Both the position numbers and the translations under genes were made by a program. The notes below the pieces were generated by a model. The model was given only the letters and a program-made list of their open reading frames with translations, made no database searches and was not told the DNA's origin. This document shows, piece after piece, positions 1 through 10,430 of a stretch of 64,000 bases of DNA. Within the stretch, counting starts at the first letter, position 1; every line of letters begins with the position of its first letter. The stretch is from Macrophomina tecta (Eukaryota; Ascomycota; Dothideomycetes; Botryosphaeriales; Botryosphaeriaceae). Where the stretch lies: assembly GCA_024180945.1 (NCBI GenBank), contig JAKSGN010000003.1:558001-622000 (forward strand), written 5' to 3'.

Positions 1-513
1 GTGCCCGGCTCGAGGGAGGGCGAAGTGGCGACGCCGATGTGAGAGTTCTGCGTGCCCCAGGTGCTGATGGAGTAGTAGAGATAGTAGAGATTGCCGACTT
101 TGTGGACGTCGGGCGCCTATCGCGGGTGTATGTTTTAGCGAGGAGGTGGAGGGTGGGGTGGAGGTGCGGAGAAGGGATAGTTTATGTTTTTCGTTTTTCT
201 TGGATTTTCTTTGCATTGTACCGGGATGGTGGCGACAATGGAAAAGAAAAGGGAGCAGCTATACCCATCTGTCGGTATTGTTGTCTAATGCAGTTCCCAC
301 AGAATCCCAGGGACCGAGGAAGTCATCGGAAGTGAAGATGGACATGCCCCAGGAACCAGCGAAGCGGAACCATTTCCCATCGTCACGCTGAATCAACGAG
401 CCATCGTGCACGTTGGTACAACCGCCTCGGCACTGCATCGGGGGAGGATAAGTTGGCTGTGCCCATGCTGCCGTGTGCAGAAGGGCAAGAACGAGAAATA
501 CCAGCTTCAGCAT
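1..513 (-). CDS. Secreted GH43 endo-1,5-alpha-L-arabinanase, N-terminal part (runs off window)
   Basis: Glycoside hydrolase family 43 enzyme that cleaves arabinan side chains of pectin outside the cell. Two exons are visible: 513-265 and 116-<1, separated by a 148-nt intron (264-117) whose removal joins Trp83 directly to APDV to give the WAPDV motif of the family. Residues 1-18 form a clear signal peptide ending AAWA. The early motif NVHDGS (Asp37) fits the catalytic-base Asp of the five-bladed propeller, and the second exon continues with KVGNLYYLYYS, a typical blade. The start is the ATG at 511-513; reading further upstream is possible but would place residues before the signal peptide. The C-terminal two thirds lie outside the window. 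A related GH43 activity (exo-arabinanase, galactanase) cannot be excluded. Confidence 0.87.
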
Positions 514-1530
514 TGCCGGGCGCAAGCGATGGAATGAATGAACGAATGAGTGGCTCGTCCCTCGAAAGGATTGCTTGCCAAAGAAACGCGCTGCACGGAA
601 TTTATATCGATTACTGGCAATGAAGTGTACAGAAAGGTTACCTGCATTTAGCTTTCTAGTTACTTTCAGCTGAGACAACAGGATGTGAACGGATGCTCCC
701 CCAACACCATTCCAACAGCAACGTCATTGTCTCTCCTGCCTATATTGTGCGGGCGGGTACAAGGCTGAGGGCATTTTAGAGTTTCCGTACCCCTCGTTAG
801 TACGAGCGCATTGGACATGTTACTCGTTTCCGAGTGATCCGCTGCGACCAGCGGCAGTCCGTAGCCCACCATTCGTGTCGTTCATAATAGTTCCAAGAAT
901 AGTAAGACCGTGGTCATCCGTTCGACCCAAGACACTGGTAATCTAACTCTATCAACCGAGATCTTGTGCATATCAATATGAGATCTAGGACCCCCTACCG
1001 CCATGGACTTCCGAGGCAGCCAGAGCGGAAGACATCCCAGTACTACACTGCGCACCTGTATTGAAGCCAATATCTAGATAGGCACTGTCGGCTGTTTCAA
1101 GCAGACGCACCCATGCAATTGTTTCAATGCTCTGTAAGCTTGGCGTTGCTTTAAGAGCCTGAGGATGGTGGTCTTTCGGAGATGATTCGGATTTCAATGA
1201 TAGGGTGGAATATTTTTTGGCAGGTAATTGGTGGTATTCTTTCGATATAGCTGGTTAAGCAGCTTCTGCCCATATCACGGGACTCATTTCGCCCGTCGTA
1301 TCAATGTTAAATCAACAAACGCCAAGCCCAAGCCTTTTGTCCCTCATTAATACTCCATGAAACGGTCGTTGAAGCCTCCATAGCTCTTTTGGGTTTTTTT
1401 TCTCTTGGTTGAACCTCCATCCTCGATTCCTTTCCAATCGCTCTCTATGCAACTAAGCAAAGGTAGAAGAACCAAAACAATGCAAGAAAGAAACATCTCC
1501 CACATCTCCTTCAGCTGCTTGATTAGTAAT
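514..1530. other. Intergenic: GH43 promoter side and SHMT 3' flank
   Basis: No convincing gene is seen. The left part is the promoter of the GH43 gene and the right part the 3' flank of the serine hydroxymethyltransferase gene. Short open frames here lack domain features or plausible splice partners. Confidence 0.6.
601..606 (-). promoter_or_regulatory. TATA box of the GH43 gene
   Basis: TATAAA on the minus strand, about 90 bp upstream of the GH43 start codon, the spacing usual for strongly regulated fungal secreted-enzyme genes. Confidence 0.55.
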
Positions 1531-3103
1531 TTACACGGGGAGAGGGAAGGTGCCAGCCCAGGCAGCAATCTCCTTCTTGAGGCTGTTGATCTCATCAACC
1601 TCGCCGGAAGCAACCTTCGCCTTGAAGTCCTTGAGCTTGTTGGCTTCCTTGGGAAGCTCACCCTGGATCTTCTTGCACAGCTTGATGCAGGTGTCGATGT
1701 ACTGGGCAATCTTGGCAAAGTCCTGCTCACCAAGACCACGCGAGGTCATGGCGGGAGCACCGATACGGATACCCATGGGAGTCAGGGCGGACTTGTCACC
1801 GGGGGTGGTGTTCTTGTTGCAGGCAATGTTGACCTGCTCGAGAACGGCCTCAACACGAGCACCGTCAAGGGCAAGGGGCTTCAGGTCGAGCAGAACCATG
1901 TGGTTGTCGGTACCGTGCGTGACGAGAGTGTAGCCGAGCTCCTTGAAGGTGACCTCAAGGGTCTTGGCGTTCTTGATGACCTGCTGCTGGTACTGCTTGA
2001 ACTCATCAGACTGGGCCTGCTTGAGAGCGACAGCCAAGGCGGTGATGGTGTGGTTGTGGGGGCCACCCTGGTGACCTGGGAAGACGGAGAAGTTGATAGG
2101 ACCCTCGAGATCGTAGAGGGTCTCCTTGCCAGTCTTGGCATCGGTCTTGCGCACGCCCTTGCGGAAGAAGATCATGGCACCACGGGGGCCACGAAGAGAC
2201 TTGTGGGTGGTGGTGGTGACGATGTCGCAGTAGGGGAACGGAGAGGCGTTGACACCGGCGGCAACGAGACCAGAGATGTGGGCCATGTCCATCATGAGGT
2301 AGCATCCGACCTTGTCGGCAATCTCACGCATGCGCTTGTAGTCGATCTCGCGGCAGTAGGCCGAGGTGCCAGCGACGAGCACCTTGGGGCGGTACATGAG
2401 GGCGTTCTGCTCGAGCTGGTCGTAGTCGATCAGGCCGGTCTCGATGTTGACACGGTAGGGGAAGGTCTCGAAGTAGGTGGACACAGCGGAGATCCTGGTG
2501 GTCAAGTTAGCATCGCCGAGGAGCAGTTTTCGCGGCGTCTTGACTTACTTCTTCTGGGGAGTCTGGTAGCCGTGGGACAAGTGACCGCCGTGGGGAAGGT
2601 CGAGACCCATCAGCCTGTCGTGCGGGCGCATGATGGCCTGGTAGACCTGGAGGTTGGCAGGGCTGCCAGACAGGCACTGGACGTTGACGCCCCACTTCTC
2701 CGGGTCAAGACCAAAGGTCTGGAGAGCACGCTTCTGGCAGGTGAGCTCGATCTCATCGATGTGCTCGTTGCCGCCGTAGTAGCGGGCGCCCGGGTAACCC
2801 TCAGAGTACTTGTTGGACATGGGCGAGCCAAGAGCGTCGAAGACGGCGCGGGAAGTGACATTCTCGGAGGCGATGAGAAGGATGGACTCGCGCTGGCGCT
2901 GGATCTCCTTTTTCTGCAGGGTGTGAGAGAGGCATTGGAGATGCTGTGGAGCGAATGCGTACCATGATCTCAGCGATCTCAGGGTCCGTCTCGATCAGAG
3001 ACTTCTCCATGAGCTGTTCATTGTGTCAGCGAGAGCGCGGTGGCCAAGCCGGCGAGGGCACACTCACGTCCTGGTGGGACTTGGGGAGGGCGTAGGAAGA
3101 CAT
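1531..3103 (-). CDS. SHM2: Serine hydroxymethyltransferase, cytosolic
   Basis: PLP enzyme that interconverts serine plus tetrahydrofolate with glycine plus 5,10-methylene-THF, feeding one-carbon metabolism. Four exons: 3103-3068, 3013-2963, 2913-2549 and 2494-1531; introns of 54, 49 and 54 nt all have GT..AG ends. The spliced frame is exactly 1416 nt, 471 aa, the usual size of the cytosolic isozyme. Visible motifs are [14 protein letters not shown] near the N terminus, the cofactor loop [13 protein letters not shown] with Schiff-base Lys249, and the C-terminal region [15 protein letters not shown]. The short N terminus [12 protein letters not shown] has no mitochondrial presequence, which separates it from the mitochondrial isozyme. 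Its 5' end faces the metacaspase gene across 1.6 kb. Confidence 0.96.
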
Positions 3104-4737
3104 GGCAGGCGCGTCTGGTGCGGAGAGAGGGGCGAATTGAGGTGGGAGAGAGTGCAGGTGTGGTGGAGTGGTGAAGGCGGAGAGGCAGTGGGCAAATTTG
3201 AAGCTCCGGCGCGGTGTTCAAGCTGCCCCGCGCAAAAAATCGAGCAGGGACCCTCGCGTCCCTCGCCGATCGCGGGCCAAAGCGGAGCTTTCGCGGAGCA
3301 GCTCGGAGACAATTGCTGCTTGCAGGCATGGGCTGCGCTGCCTTTTTTCAACATCCACCATGCCTCCATCCTCGAACTTCCCTTCCAGCGCGCCCGCGGA
3401 TGTCGGGTCTCTGAGTCAATCTGGTTGGAGCCGTGCAATTGCCCCGCAGCCGGGCGGCTAAGACACACGAACAAGCAGTCCCATTGCCCGACGCCAGCCC
3501 GGTCCGTTCCACTGTCCAAGTCGCTCTCGCGCTTCCCCTCCCAATGTGACCGAGCCCCGCGCTGTTCGGCCTCGAGCAGTTCTCGTTGGTGTTCCGACGC
3601 TTACCCCTGCCGAGCGCAAGCCCTCCGACGGGAAACGCGCCGAAAGACGCCGAAGGCGAGCGCGCCCGTGGTTGTAGATAAAGACGTAGCGCAGGTACGC
3701 AGGGCATGGTACGATGCCTTCGACAGTTGAGGCCAAGGGCACTGGTGGTGAAGCAGCCATGCGCTGCTAGCACAGACCATTGACCCTCGGGCGTCAGCCA
3801 CACTCTCAGCTGCCGTGCCCCAAAGAGGCGATGCAGGTGACGAAAACTGTTCCCAGCACAGCTACCGTCTGCATGCAAATCTTGTTGTCAGGCGCACATT
3901 GGCCCGGCGCGCCACACACGGTCCTGGCCTTCAGCTTGCCCTGCACCCCCCACCCCCTGCTGCATGCTGCTCTGCTGGAAGCGGCAACCGCAGGTGCGAA
4001 GCGTCTCGGAGTAGCCGCTCGCTTGCAACCGACACGCGTGCGGAGCGGTGAATCTGGGGCACAGCAACGCATGCCGGCCCCGGCCGGCTGGGTCTCTGCT
4101 CAGAAGCTCACACATGGCAGAGGCCCGTGGTAGGCAGGTCGCAGCTTCTGGAGCGTTATTGGCACGCACCTTGGCGGAGACAGACGTACGGGGGCGCGGG
4201 ATGGGGGGGGTTTCGCCAGTGGTGGGCGTTTTGCCAACGGCGGCTGCCTCCGCCGCGCGCGAAGGCGGAGGTCTGGCCTGCCGGGCGCGGCGGCGACGAC
4301 ACAGCTGCGAGGGCCGTGAAGGTTGCGGGCCCCCGTCGCGTCATTGCTTATGCCTTCTTCCTAATTATTATAGATCCGTCGCACCAACTCTGCTATATAG
4401 CAATCCATCACCGCCGCGTGCCAGGCGAACGAGAGGTCGCAGCAGCTCGCACGGAAATCGGCTCGGCCGGCAGATCTGTCCCGGGATCCTCGTCGTAAGC
4501 CCGCCATCAGCCCTACCTGCCCTCACCCGCCGCCGCCGCGGGGTCTTCATTACGCCGCCTCTCTCTTGCAACCGCTTGCCTCTGCCTCAACTGTCTCCTT
4601 CCCGCACATCTTCTCCGCCGCGTCCGCTGCACTCTGCGCTGTCCGCCCGCGTCCGATCTGCCTAGCACTCCGACAGCCCCGTTCTCTACGACACGCTCGC
4701 CGCTCCCTTCGATACCCGACACAAACACACAACTCCA
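3104..4737. other. Divergent intergenic region between SHMT and metacaspase
   Basis: GC-rich 1.6-kb region carrying the promoters of two divergent genes. The last 250 bp before the metacaspase ATG are pyrimidine-rich (runs of C/T), a common feature of fungal 5' leaders; TATATAG at about 4391 could serve it. The open frames here overlap one another on both strands, have arginine/alanine-rich shadow composition and show no domain. No gene is called. Confidence 0.6.
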
Positions 4738-6356
4738 ATGTCGTACTATCCAGGCCAAGGATACCACGGTGGAGGCTACGGTGGTCCTCCGCCGCCCCAG
4801 CAATATGGCGCCCCCCCTCAGGGCTATCCGCCGCAGCAGTATGGCCCGTATGTGGCTACCCCACTCGCCGTTTGTGCCCAAGCTCATCCTCAGCAGGCCT
4901 CAAGGACAATACGGTTACCCTCCTCCCGCGCATTCCCCACAGCCTCCCTACGGTTACGGAACACCACCGCCGGGCCAGTATGGGGGCTACCAGCAGGTAA
5001 CTTGCACAGACGGGAAAGTGGATACACTGTACTCACATGCTTCAGACACCTCCGCCGCAGCAAGGATATGGCTACGGACAACCCAACGCCCCACCCCCAC
5101 AACACGGCCAGTACGGTCACCGCGCATCCGGATACGGAGTATGTTCTTGCTGCGCGAGCGAGAAGTGTCGTCCATTGCTGACAAGAAGCAGGGCGGTCAA
5201 GGAGCACCACCACCTCCACCCCAGCAAGCCCAGTCCTTTGGTCACGGCGCGCCTTCAGGTTACTCCTTCCAATACTCAAACTGCACCGGCCGTCGCAAGG
5301 CCCTGCTTATCGGTATCAACTACTTTGGCCAACGTGGCCAGCTCCGCGGATGTATCAACGACGTGAAGAACATGAGCAACTACCTGAACCAGCACTTTGG
5401 CTACAAGCGCGAGGACATGGTCACCCTCACCGATGACCAGCAAAACCCCATGAGCCAGCCTACCAAGGCTAACATCTTGAGAGCAATGCACTGGCTGGTG
5501 AAGGATGCACGACCAAATGACTCGCTCTTTTTCCACTACTCAGGTACGTCGCATCCACCCTTACGTGCGACGCGCTTCATGCTCACGTGTCACCAGGTCA
5601 CGGCGGCCAGACCAAGGATCTCGACGGCGATGAAGACGACGGATACGACGAAGTCATCTATCCCGTGGATTTCCGCCAAGCCGGTCACATTGTTGACGAT
5701 GAGATGCATCGCATCATGGTGCAATCACTCCAACCCGGAGTCCGCCTTACCGCTATCTTCGACTCCTGCCACTCTGGTTCCGCTCTCGACCTTCCTTACA
5801 TCTACTCGACCTCCGGTGTCCTAAAGGAGCCCAACCTTGCCAAGGAAGCCGGTCAAGGTCTTCTCGGTATTGTGTCATCGTACGCGCGTGGAGACTTGGG
5901 TGGGATGGCAAGCACAGCCATGGGGCTGTTCAAGAAGGCCACAACCGGTGACGAAACGTACAAGCGCAACCTGAGGACAAAGACGAGCCCAGCAGATGTC
6001 ATCATGTGGAGTGGCAGCAAGGATACACAGACCTCGTACGTAAATGCCAAGGATACACAGCCTTGTTGTCCGTTATGGATGATCCTGGTATGCTGACAAG
6101 TTACCCAGATCCGATGCGACTATCGGCGGCCAAGCTACCGGTGCCATGAGCTGGGCCTTCATCACCTCGCTCAAGAAAAACCCACAGCAGAGCTACGTGC
6201 AGCTGCTTAACAGCATTCGTGATGAGCTTGAGGGCAAGTATTCGCAAAAGCCTCAACTAAGCTGCAGCCATCCGTTGAGTAAGTTCAGCCGACTATATGT
6301 GTCTAGTCAGTAGCACTAATAGAATCCCAGACACGAATTTGCTGTATGTGATGTGA
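4738..6356 (+). CDS. MCA1: Type I metacaspase (caspase-like cysteine peptidase)
   Basis: Arg/Lys-specific cysteine peptidase linked to programmed cell death and protein quality control. Seven exons: 4738-4847, 4897-4996, 5046-5138, 5192-5543, 5597-6035, 6109-6278 and 6331-6356; every intron is 49-73 nt with GT..AG, giving 1290 nt and 429 aa. Residues 1-120 form a prodomain very rich in Gly, Tyr, Pro and Gln, spread over the first four exons. The p20 domain starts at [13 protein letters not shown]; the catalytic dyad is His220 in YSGHGGQ and Cys276 in DSCHSGS. The p10 region follows ([18 protein letters not shown]), and the last exon codes only for TNLLYVM, the expected C-terminal strand. The start lies directly after a pyrimidine-rich leader. 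Confidence 0.96.
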
Positions 6357-7319
6357 ATATGTTTCGTTGCTCCGACAGCGAACTAATTGCATGGAATAGG
6401 TTTGTCATGTGATTATAAGGCAACATGGACGATGGGTCTGTATATAAGGTCGTGGTTGGGATATACCAGCGCTCGAGGCTGGTTCCGGCGTCAAAATTTC
6501 ATGCGGCTGCTGTTCTTCTCCCCTTTTCTGCTCTTCGCATTCTTCAAGACAACTGCGCATGAGTTTGGGAGCCTCGGTGAGTTCGCTCTTGGTTTTACGT
6601 GGCCTATGTTGTTGCTGATTCGTACAGTTGCAGCTTTCTCTGGCAGTAATGTGTGCTGAATTCATTGATCTACCTTGATTCACTCTAAGCACTGGTGGCT
6701 TTTGCACGTGTGAATCGATCATGCAAGCTCGTGGAGAGAGCATATTGATGTCTCGAGCTTCTAAATACGTGAACCAGGCTGCAGGTACTCCTGATTGGTT
6801 GGTTTCCGCGCGGTGAACCTCTCTAGGGCAACACTTTCCCGGAACCAAAACCCTGAAGCCCTCAGCGAATGAAACAACAAGTAACGTGAGAACCACGTGC
6901 ATGTCCGCACCCCTATCTCATTCCCGCACGTGTCTTTCGCTTCTGACAACTCAAAAGCAACCTTACCCTTCCTCCTCCCACTCTTGATGTCGACATGCTT
7001 TTGGCATGCCGCCTGCTTGGTCAACAAAGAATTCAGCCTCAAGGATCGCATTGCGTCATTCCGCCCAGGCCTTTGCGTGCTTATCGCAACTCCACCCATT
7101 CGCCGGCATCGCGCATCGCGGAACCGAAGTGTAGAAAAACGCTGCTCGCTATAAGAGAGTCGCTTGGCTCGGATGACTGCTGCCATGCGAGACATTTTCT
7201 TACCGTCCTAACCGCAGCAAATAAGGAAAGCTTGGTCGAATTCGGTGTTCAATCCGCTCGCTCTACTTGTGTCCGCCCTCCCCCCATCCAACCAGACAAC
7301 ATTAACAGCACACATCACC
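6357..7319. other. Intergenic: metacaspase 3' flank and monooxygenase promoter
   Basis: About 960 bp without a supportable gene. Several short open frames on both strands lack domain character. The right end is the leader of the FAD monooxygenase gene. Confidence 0.55.
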
Positions 7320-9168
7320 ATGGCAGCATCTACAGCAAAAAATGACGAAGGCCGTAAAAAGCCCCTCGGCATCGCCATTGCTGGCGCCGGCATCGCGGGC
7401 CTGTCCACCGCCATCGCGCTGTCTCGCCTCCTCCCCGCACCCGACGTCGGCGTCGACGTGCACCTCTACGACAAGGCGAGCGCGCTGCGCGAGATAGGCG
7501 CATCGATCGCGCTGGGGCCGAATGGGCTGAGGTCGCTGGAGAAGCTGGGCGTCGGGGACGCGTTGGAGGATGAGGTCGCGTTCAGGGGGCCGGGAACGTG
7601 GCCGATGATATATCGGTAGGTTTTCTTTTTTTTTTTTTTTTTTTGTTTTTCGGGTCTCGATTCCTTCTCTATGCTCTTCTTCTTCATGTCACTTTCTGCG
7701 TTATCATCTTTCGTCATCCTTTTTGTCTCCTGTCGGTTTGCGGTGAGTTGAGAGCGAAGGATTGGACTGATGTCGCGCGCCCGTACACGCAGACACTGGA
7801 AGACGAACGAGGTTATCTCCATCGACGAGTTTAAGAATGTGCCCGAGCGCAGGCATCAGACGGCAAGATTCGCGCGTGCGCATTTGCATCAGTGTTTGTT
7901 GCGGCACGTCGATCCGGCGAGGATTCATCTGGGGAAGAAGACGGTGGCGGTGGAGGAAGATGATTCAGCGGGCGGTGTGGTATTAAAGTTTGCGGATGGG
8001 ACAGAGGCGAGAGCGGACTTGCTGGTCGGTGCGGATGGGATCAATTCGGTACGTTTGAGTTTATTTGCGGAATCGTGGAAGATCCCGGGGTTTGTCGCAG
8101 AGTCAGGTGTTTGTAGGCTGACTTGAGCGTTGTTGTTTGTAGGGTGTGCGGAAGTTCTTTGTGCCTGAGCAGAAGTTGGGCTGGACGACGCAGGTGGCGT
8201 ACAGAGCGGTCTTCGATGCCTCTCATGTTGAGGGGATACCTGATTTGCCCGAAGATTCTACGCACTGGGTTCGCCTGCTCCTGCGAGTCCCCCAAACTCC
8301 GGCTAACATCTCGACTAGTGGGGACCTACCGGTAACGTCTTCGCCTCACGGCTAGGTGAGTTCGCATTTTCCCATCCCTCCTATTTTTCCCACACGGCGG
8401 TCGTCCTGACATGCACACCCTACGCCCCCAGGCAAAGGCCAGTTCACCACGGTCGGCATGACGCACCTCGACCCAGACGACCCCAAGAACAAGCACCTCG
8501 TCGAGACCGCGCGCTGGAACAACGCCGCCGACATCAACGAAGTGCGCGAGCTTTTCAAAGTGCGTGTGCCCCATCCCCCTCTCCCATTCCTTCCTCTCAC
8601 TTACCTTTAAAACAAAAAAAAACCACAGGACTGGCACCCCCTCATCCGCGCCCTCTTCGCCGCCACGCCTCCCGCCTCGGTCCGAATCTACCCCAACCTT
8701 GCCATCACCGCGCCGCTACCTGCTTACACCTTCCTCGGCGGCCGCGTCGTGCTTGTTGGCGACGCCGCGCACCCGCACGGCGGTGCCTTCGCAACTGGCG
8801 GGTCGTTGGCGATCGATGATGCGTTTGCGTTGGGGTTGGCGCTGAGGACTGTTGTGGAGCGTGCGGCGGGTCAGGGAGAGGATTTGAGGAAGGGAGAGGT
8901 CTTAAGCAGGGCAACAGCCGTTTATGAGAAAGTGCGGAGGCCGCATACGACGAGGTTGTTGGAGGTCGTGCATAGGGGCGTGGAGGCGAGTAAGGAGAGG
9001 TTGAGGAGGGGGCGCGTGGAGAGCGATGAAGAGTTGAGAGAGAGGACGGGGAAGAGGACAGATACGAGTTGGCTGCATGAGTATGATGTGGAGGCGGAGG
9101 TGGGGAGGGTGTTGGTTGAAGAGGGGTTGGTGGGGGGCGTGGTGGGGGGTGTTGAGGCAAGATTGTGA
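7320..9168 (+). CDS. FAD-dependent monooxygenase (salicylate hydroxylase-like, PF01494 type)
   Basis: Single-component aromatic hydroxylase-type flavoprotein; the substrate is unknown. Six exons: 7320-7615, 7793-8048, 8143-8268, 8319-8355, 8432-8559 and 8629-9168, 1383 nt, 460 aa. The FAD-binding GAGIAG is at residues 22-27, the DG motif is in LVGADGINS, and the ribityl-binding GD motif is in LVGDAAHPHGGAF. The third intron (8269-8318, 50 nt, ends gactag) must be removed: reading through it meets a stop, whereas splicing restores THWWGPTGN, the motif expected in this group. Exon 4 is only 37 nt. Intron 1 is unusually long (177 nt) and contains a 19-T run. Such enzymes occur both in aromatic catabolism and in biosynthetic clusters; the gene lies 3.4 kb from the isocyanide synthases but nothing ties it to them. 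Confidence 0.88.
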
Positions 9169-9972
9169 GTATGGCAGTGTGGTAACATCTTTCTGAACAG
9201 GAGGACATGTAGAAGGCGGGAGGCAAGGAGAAATTGGAAAAAGGGATGGCAAGTGCTTGAGACCCGGGGAGAGAACAGCACCTCGGCTTCACTCGAGGTT
9301 ATGATGCGCGAAAGCCACGGAGTATTTCACTACACCACTGCCAATCCGGCCAGAAGCTGCCGGATTAATGGACTTCAGTTCCTGCACGGGGCGACAATAG
9401 AGACGAAACTGGCGGATCAAACGTTGGCGGTAATCAGGATACGGGGAATGCCCGCCTCGGCAGGCCCTCATCCAGCTAACACTATCCCAAACAGGACTAA
9501 AGGGGAAGATATTACTAATCAGTCGCGGCACTCAGGGTGCGATGTAGTCCAAACTAGCACTTGTTGTTAAACAACTCCGGACAAGCTGGCTGCATCTACT
9601 TGCTCTGCCGATGGGATGTGTCCTGATTCACGTTTTGGCCTTAGCCAAGGACACGAAACGACCGAAACGCCCCATGCCAAGAGGCTATGCAGTTTTCTGT
9701 ACAACGACTCAAGCGCACAGAGCGATGTGAGGTAGGTGGTTTGTAAGTCTTGTCAAAGACCGCACAGCTCGATTCAGGCATTATTCATGCTCGCCCCAGA
9801 CCTCCGCCCATCCGCAGTACGCCGTACGTCATTTGCTTGTGTATAAAGCACCTCCGATTCCCCTCTATCTGATCCTACCAATCCACCTCACTGCAGCTTA
9901 TCTTCCCGCATTGCATATCAACCTCGATCAAATTGTCCTTGATTACCAGCCAAGAAAAAAGAAAAATAGGAA
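9169..9972. other. Intergenic: promoter of the small secreted protein gene
   Basis: About 800 bp with no gene seen; short open frames are unsupported. It contains the TATA element described separately. Confidence 0.55.
9842..9848 (+). promoter_or_regulatory. TATA box of the small secreted protein gene
   Basis: TATAAAG on the plus strand, 131 bp upstream of the ATG at 9973, followed by a C/T-rich stretch that is plausible as a transcription start region. Confidence 0.55.
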
Positions 9973-10430
9973 ATGAAGACCGCCGCTCTCGCCCTCCTTC
10001 TTGCGGCCGCCGCCTCCGCCCAGCAGGCCACCATCAAGTTCGAACTGTTCCCCGCCACTGGCGTTGCCTGCCCCAACCAAGATGCGAGCGGCAACGTGAC
10101 CAGCATCACTGCGGACCTCAAAGCCGCGGCGGTGGCCGCCAGGAACAAGACGCCGGTGGACAAGAGCGCGTCCAACGTTTCGTCGGGGAAGTGCACGAAG
10201 ATGAGAAGCATCCCGTACTACGTCGTATGTTTTACAGTTTTCGCGGCTTTCTTTTTGTGAAGGTGCTGATCGTTTGTGCTCAGACCCGATCCTACCAAAC
10301 CAACGGCGAGCCCGCCGGCAACGTCTATTTCGCGTATGACGAGAAGAATAGCACGATTTATTTCTGTCGTGCGACGGGCCCCTTCAGCACGAATGGCAGC
10401 GGGTACCCGGACAATTGTGAGGAGTACTAA
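9973..10430 (+). CDS. Small secreted cysteine-containing protein (candidate effector)
   Basis: Two exons, 9973-10224 and 10284-10430, with a 59-nt GT..AG intron, encode 132 aa. Residues 1-16 form a strong signal peptide (MKTAALALLLAAAASA), leaving a mature protein of about 115 aa with four cysteines (in VACPN, GKCTK, YFCRA and DNCEEY) that could form two disulfides, and several N-glycosylation sequons. No transmembrane segment is present. I recognise no family. The size, secretion signal, paired cysteines and TATA promoter match fungal effector-type or other small secreted proteins, but the function is unknown. The start is the only ATG placed at a signal peptide, preceded by AAA. Confidence 0.8.

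Noticed and set aside
1405..2967. Long plus-strand open frame (about 520 codons) opposite the SHMT gene
   Set aside because: It is the mirror of the codon-biased SHMT exons, crosses its introns, and has Val/Leu/Gly-rich shadow composition without domains.
3023..4665. Several overlapping frames of 100-235 codons between SHMT and metacaspase
   Set aside because: They overlap each other on both strands, lack domains, and sit in GC-rich promoter sequence.
8269..8358. Frame break in the FAD monooxygenase suggesting a pseudogene
   Set aside because: A 50-nt GT..AG intron at 8269-8318 restores THWWGPTGN and the frame to the end, so the gene is intact.
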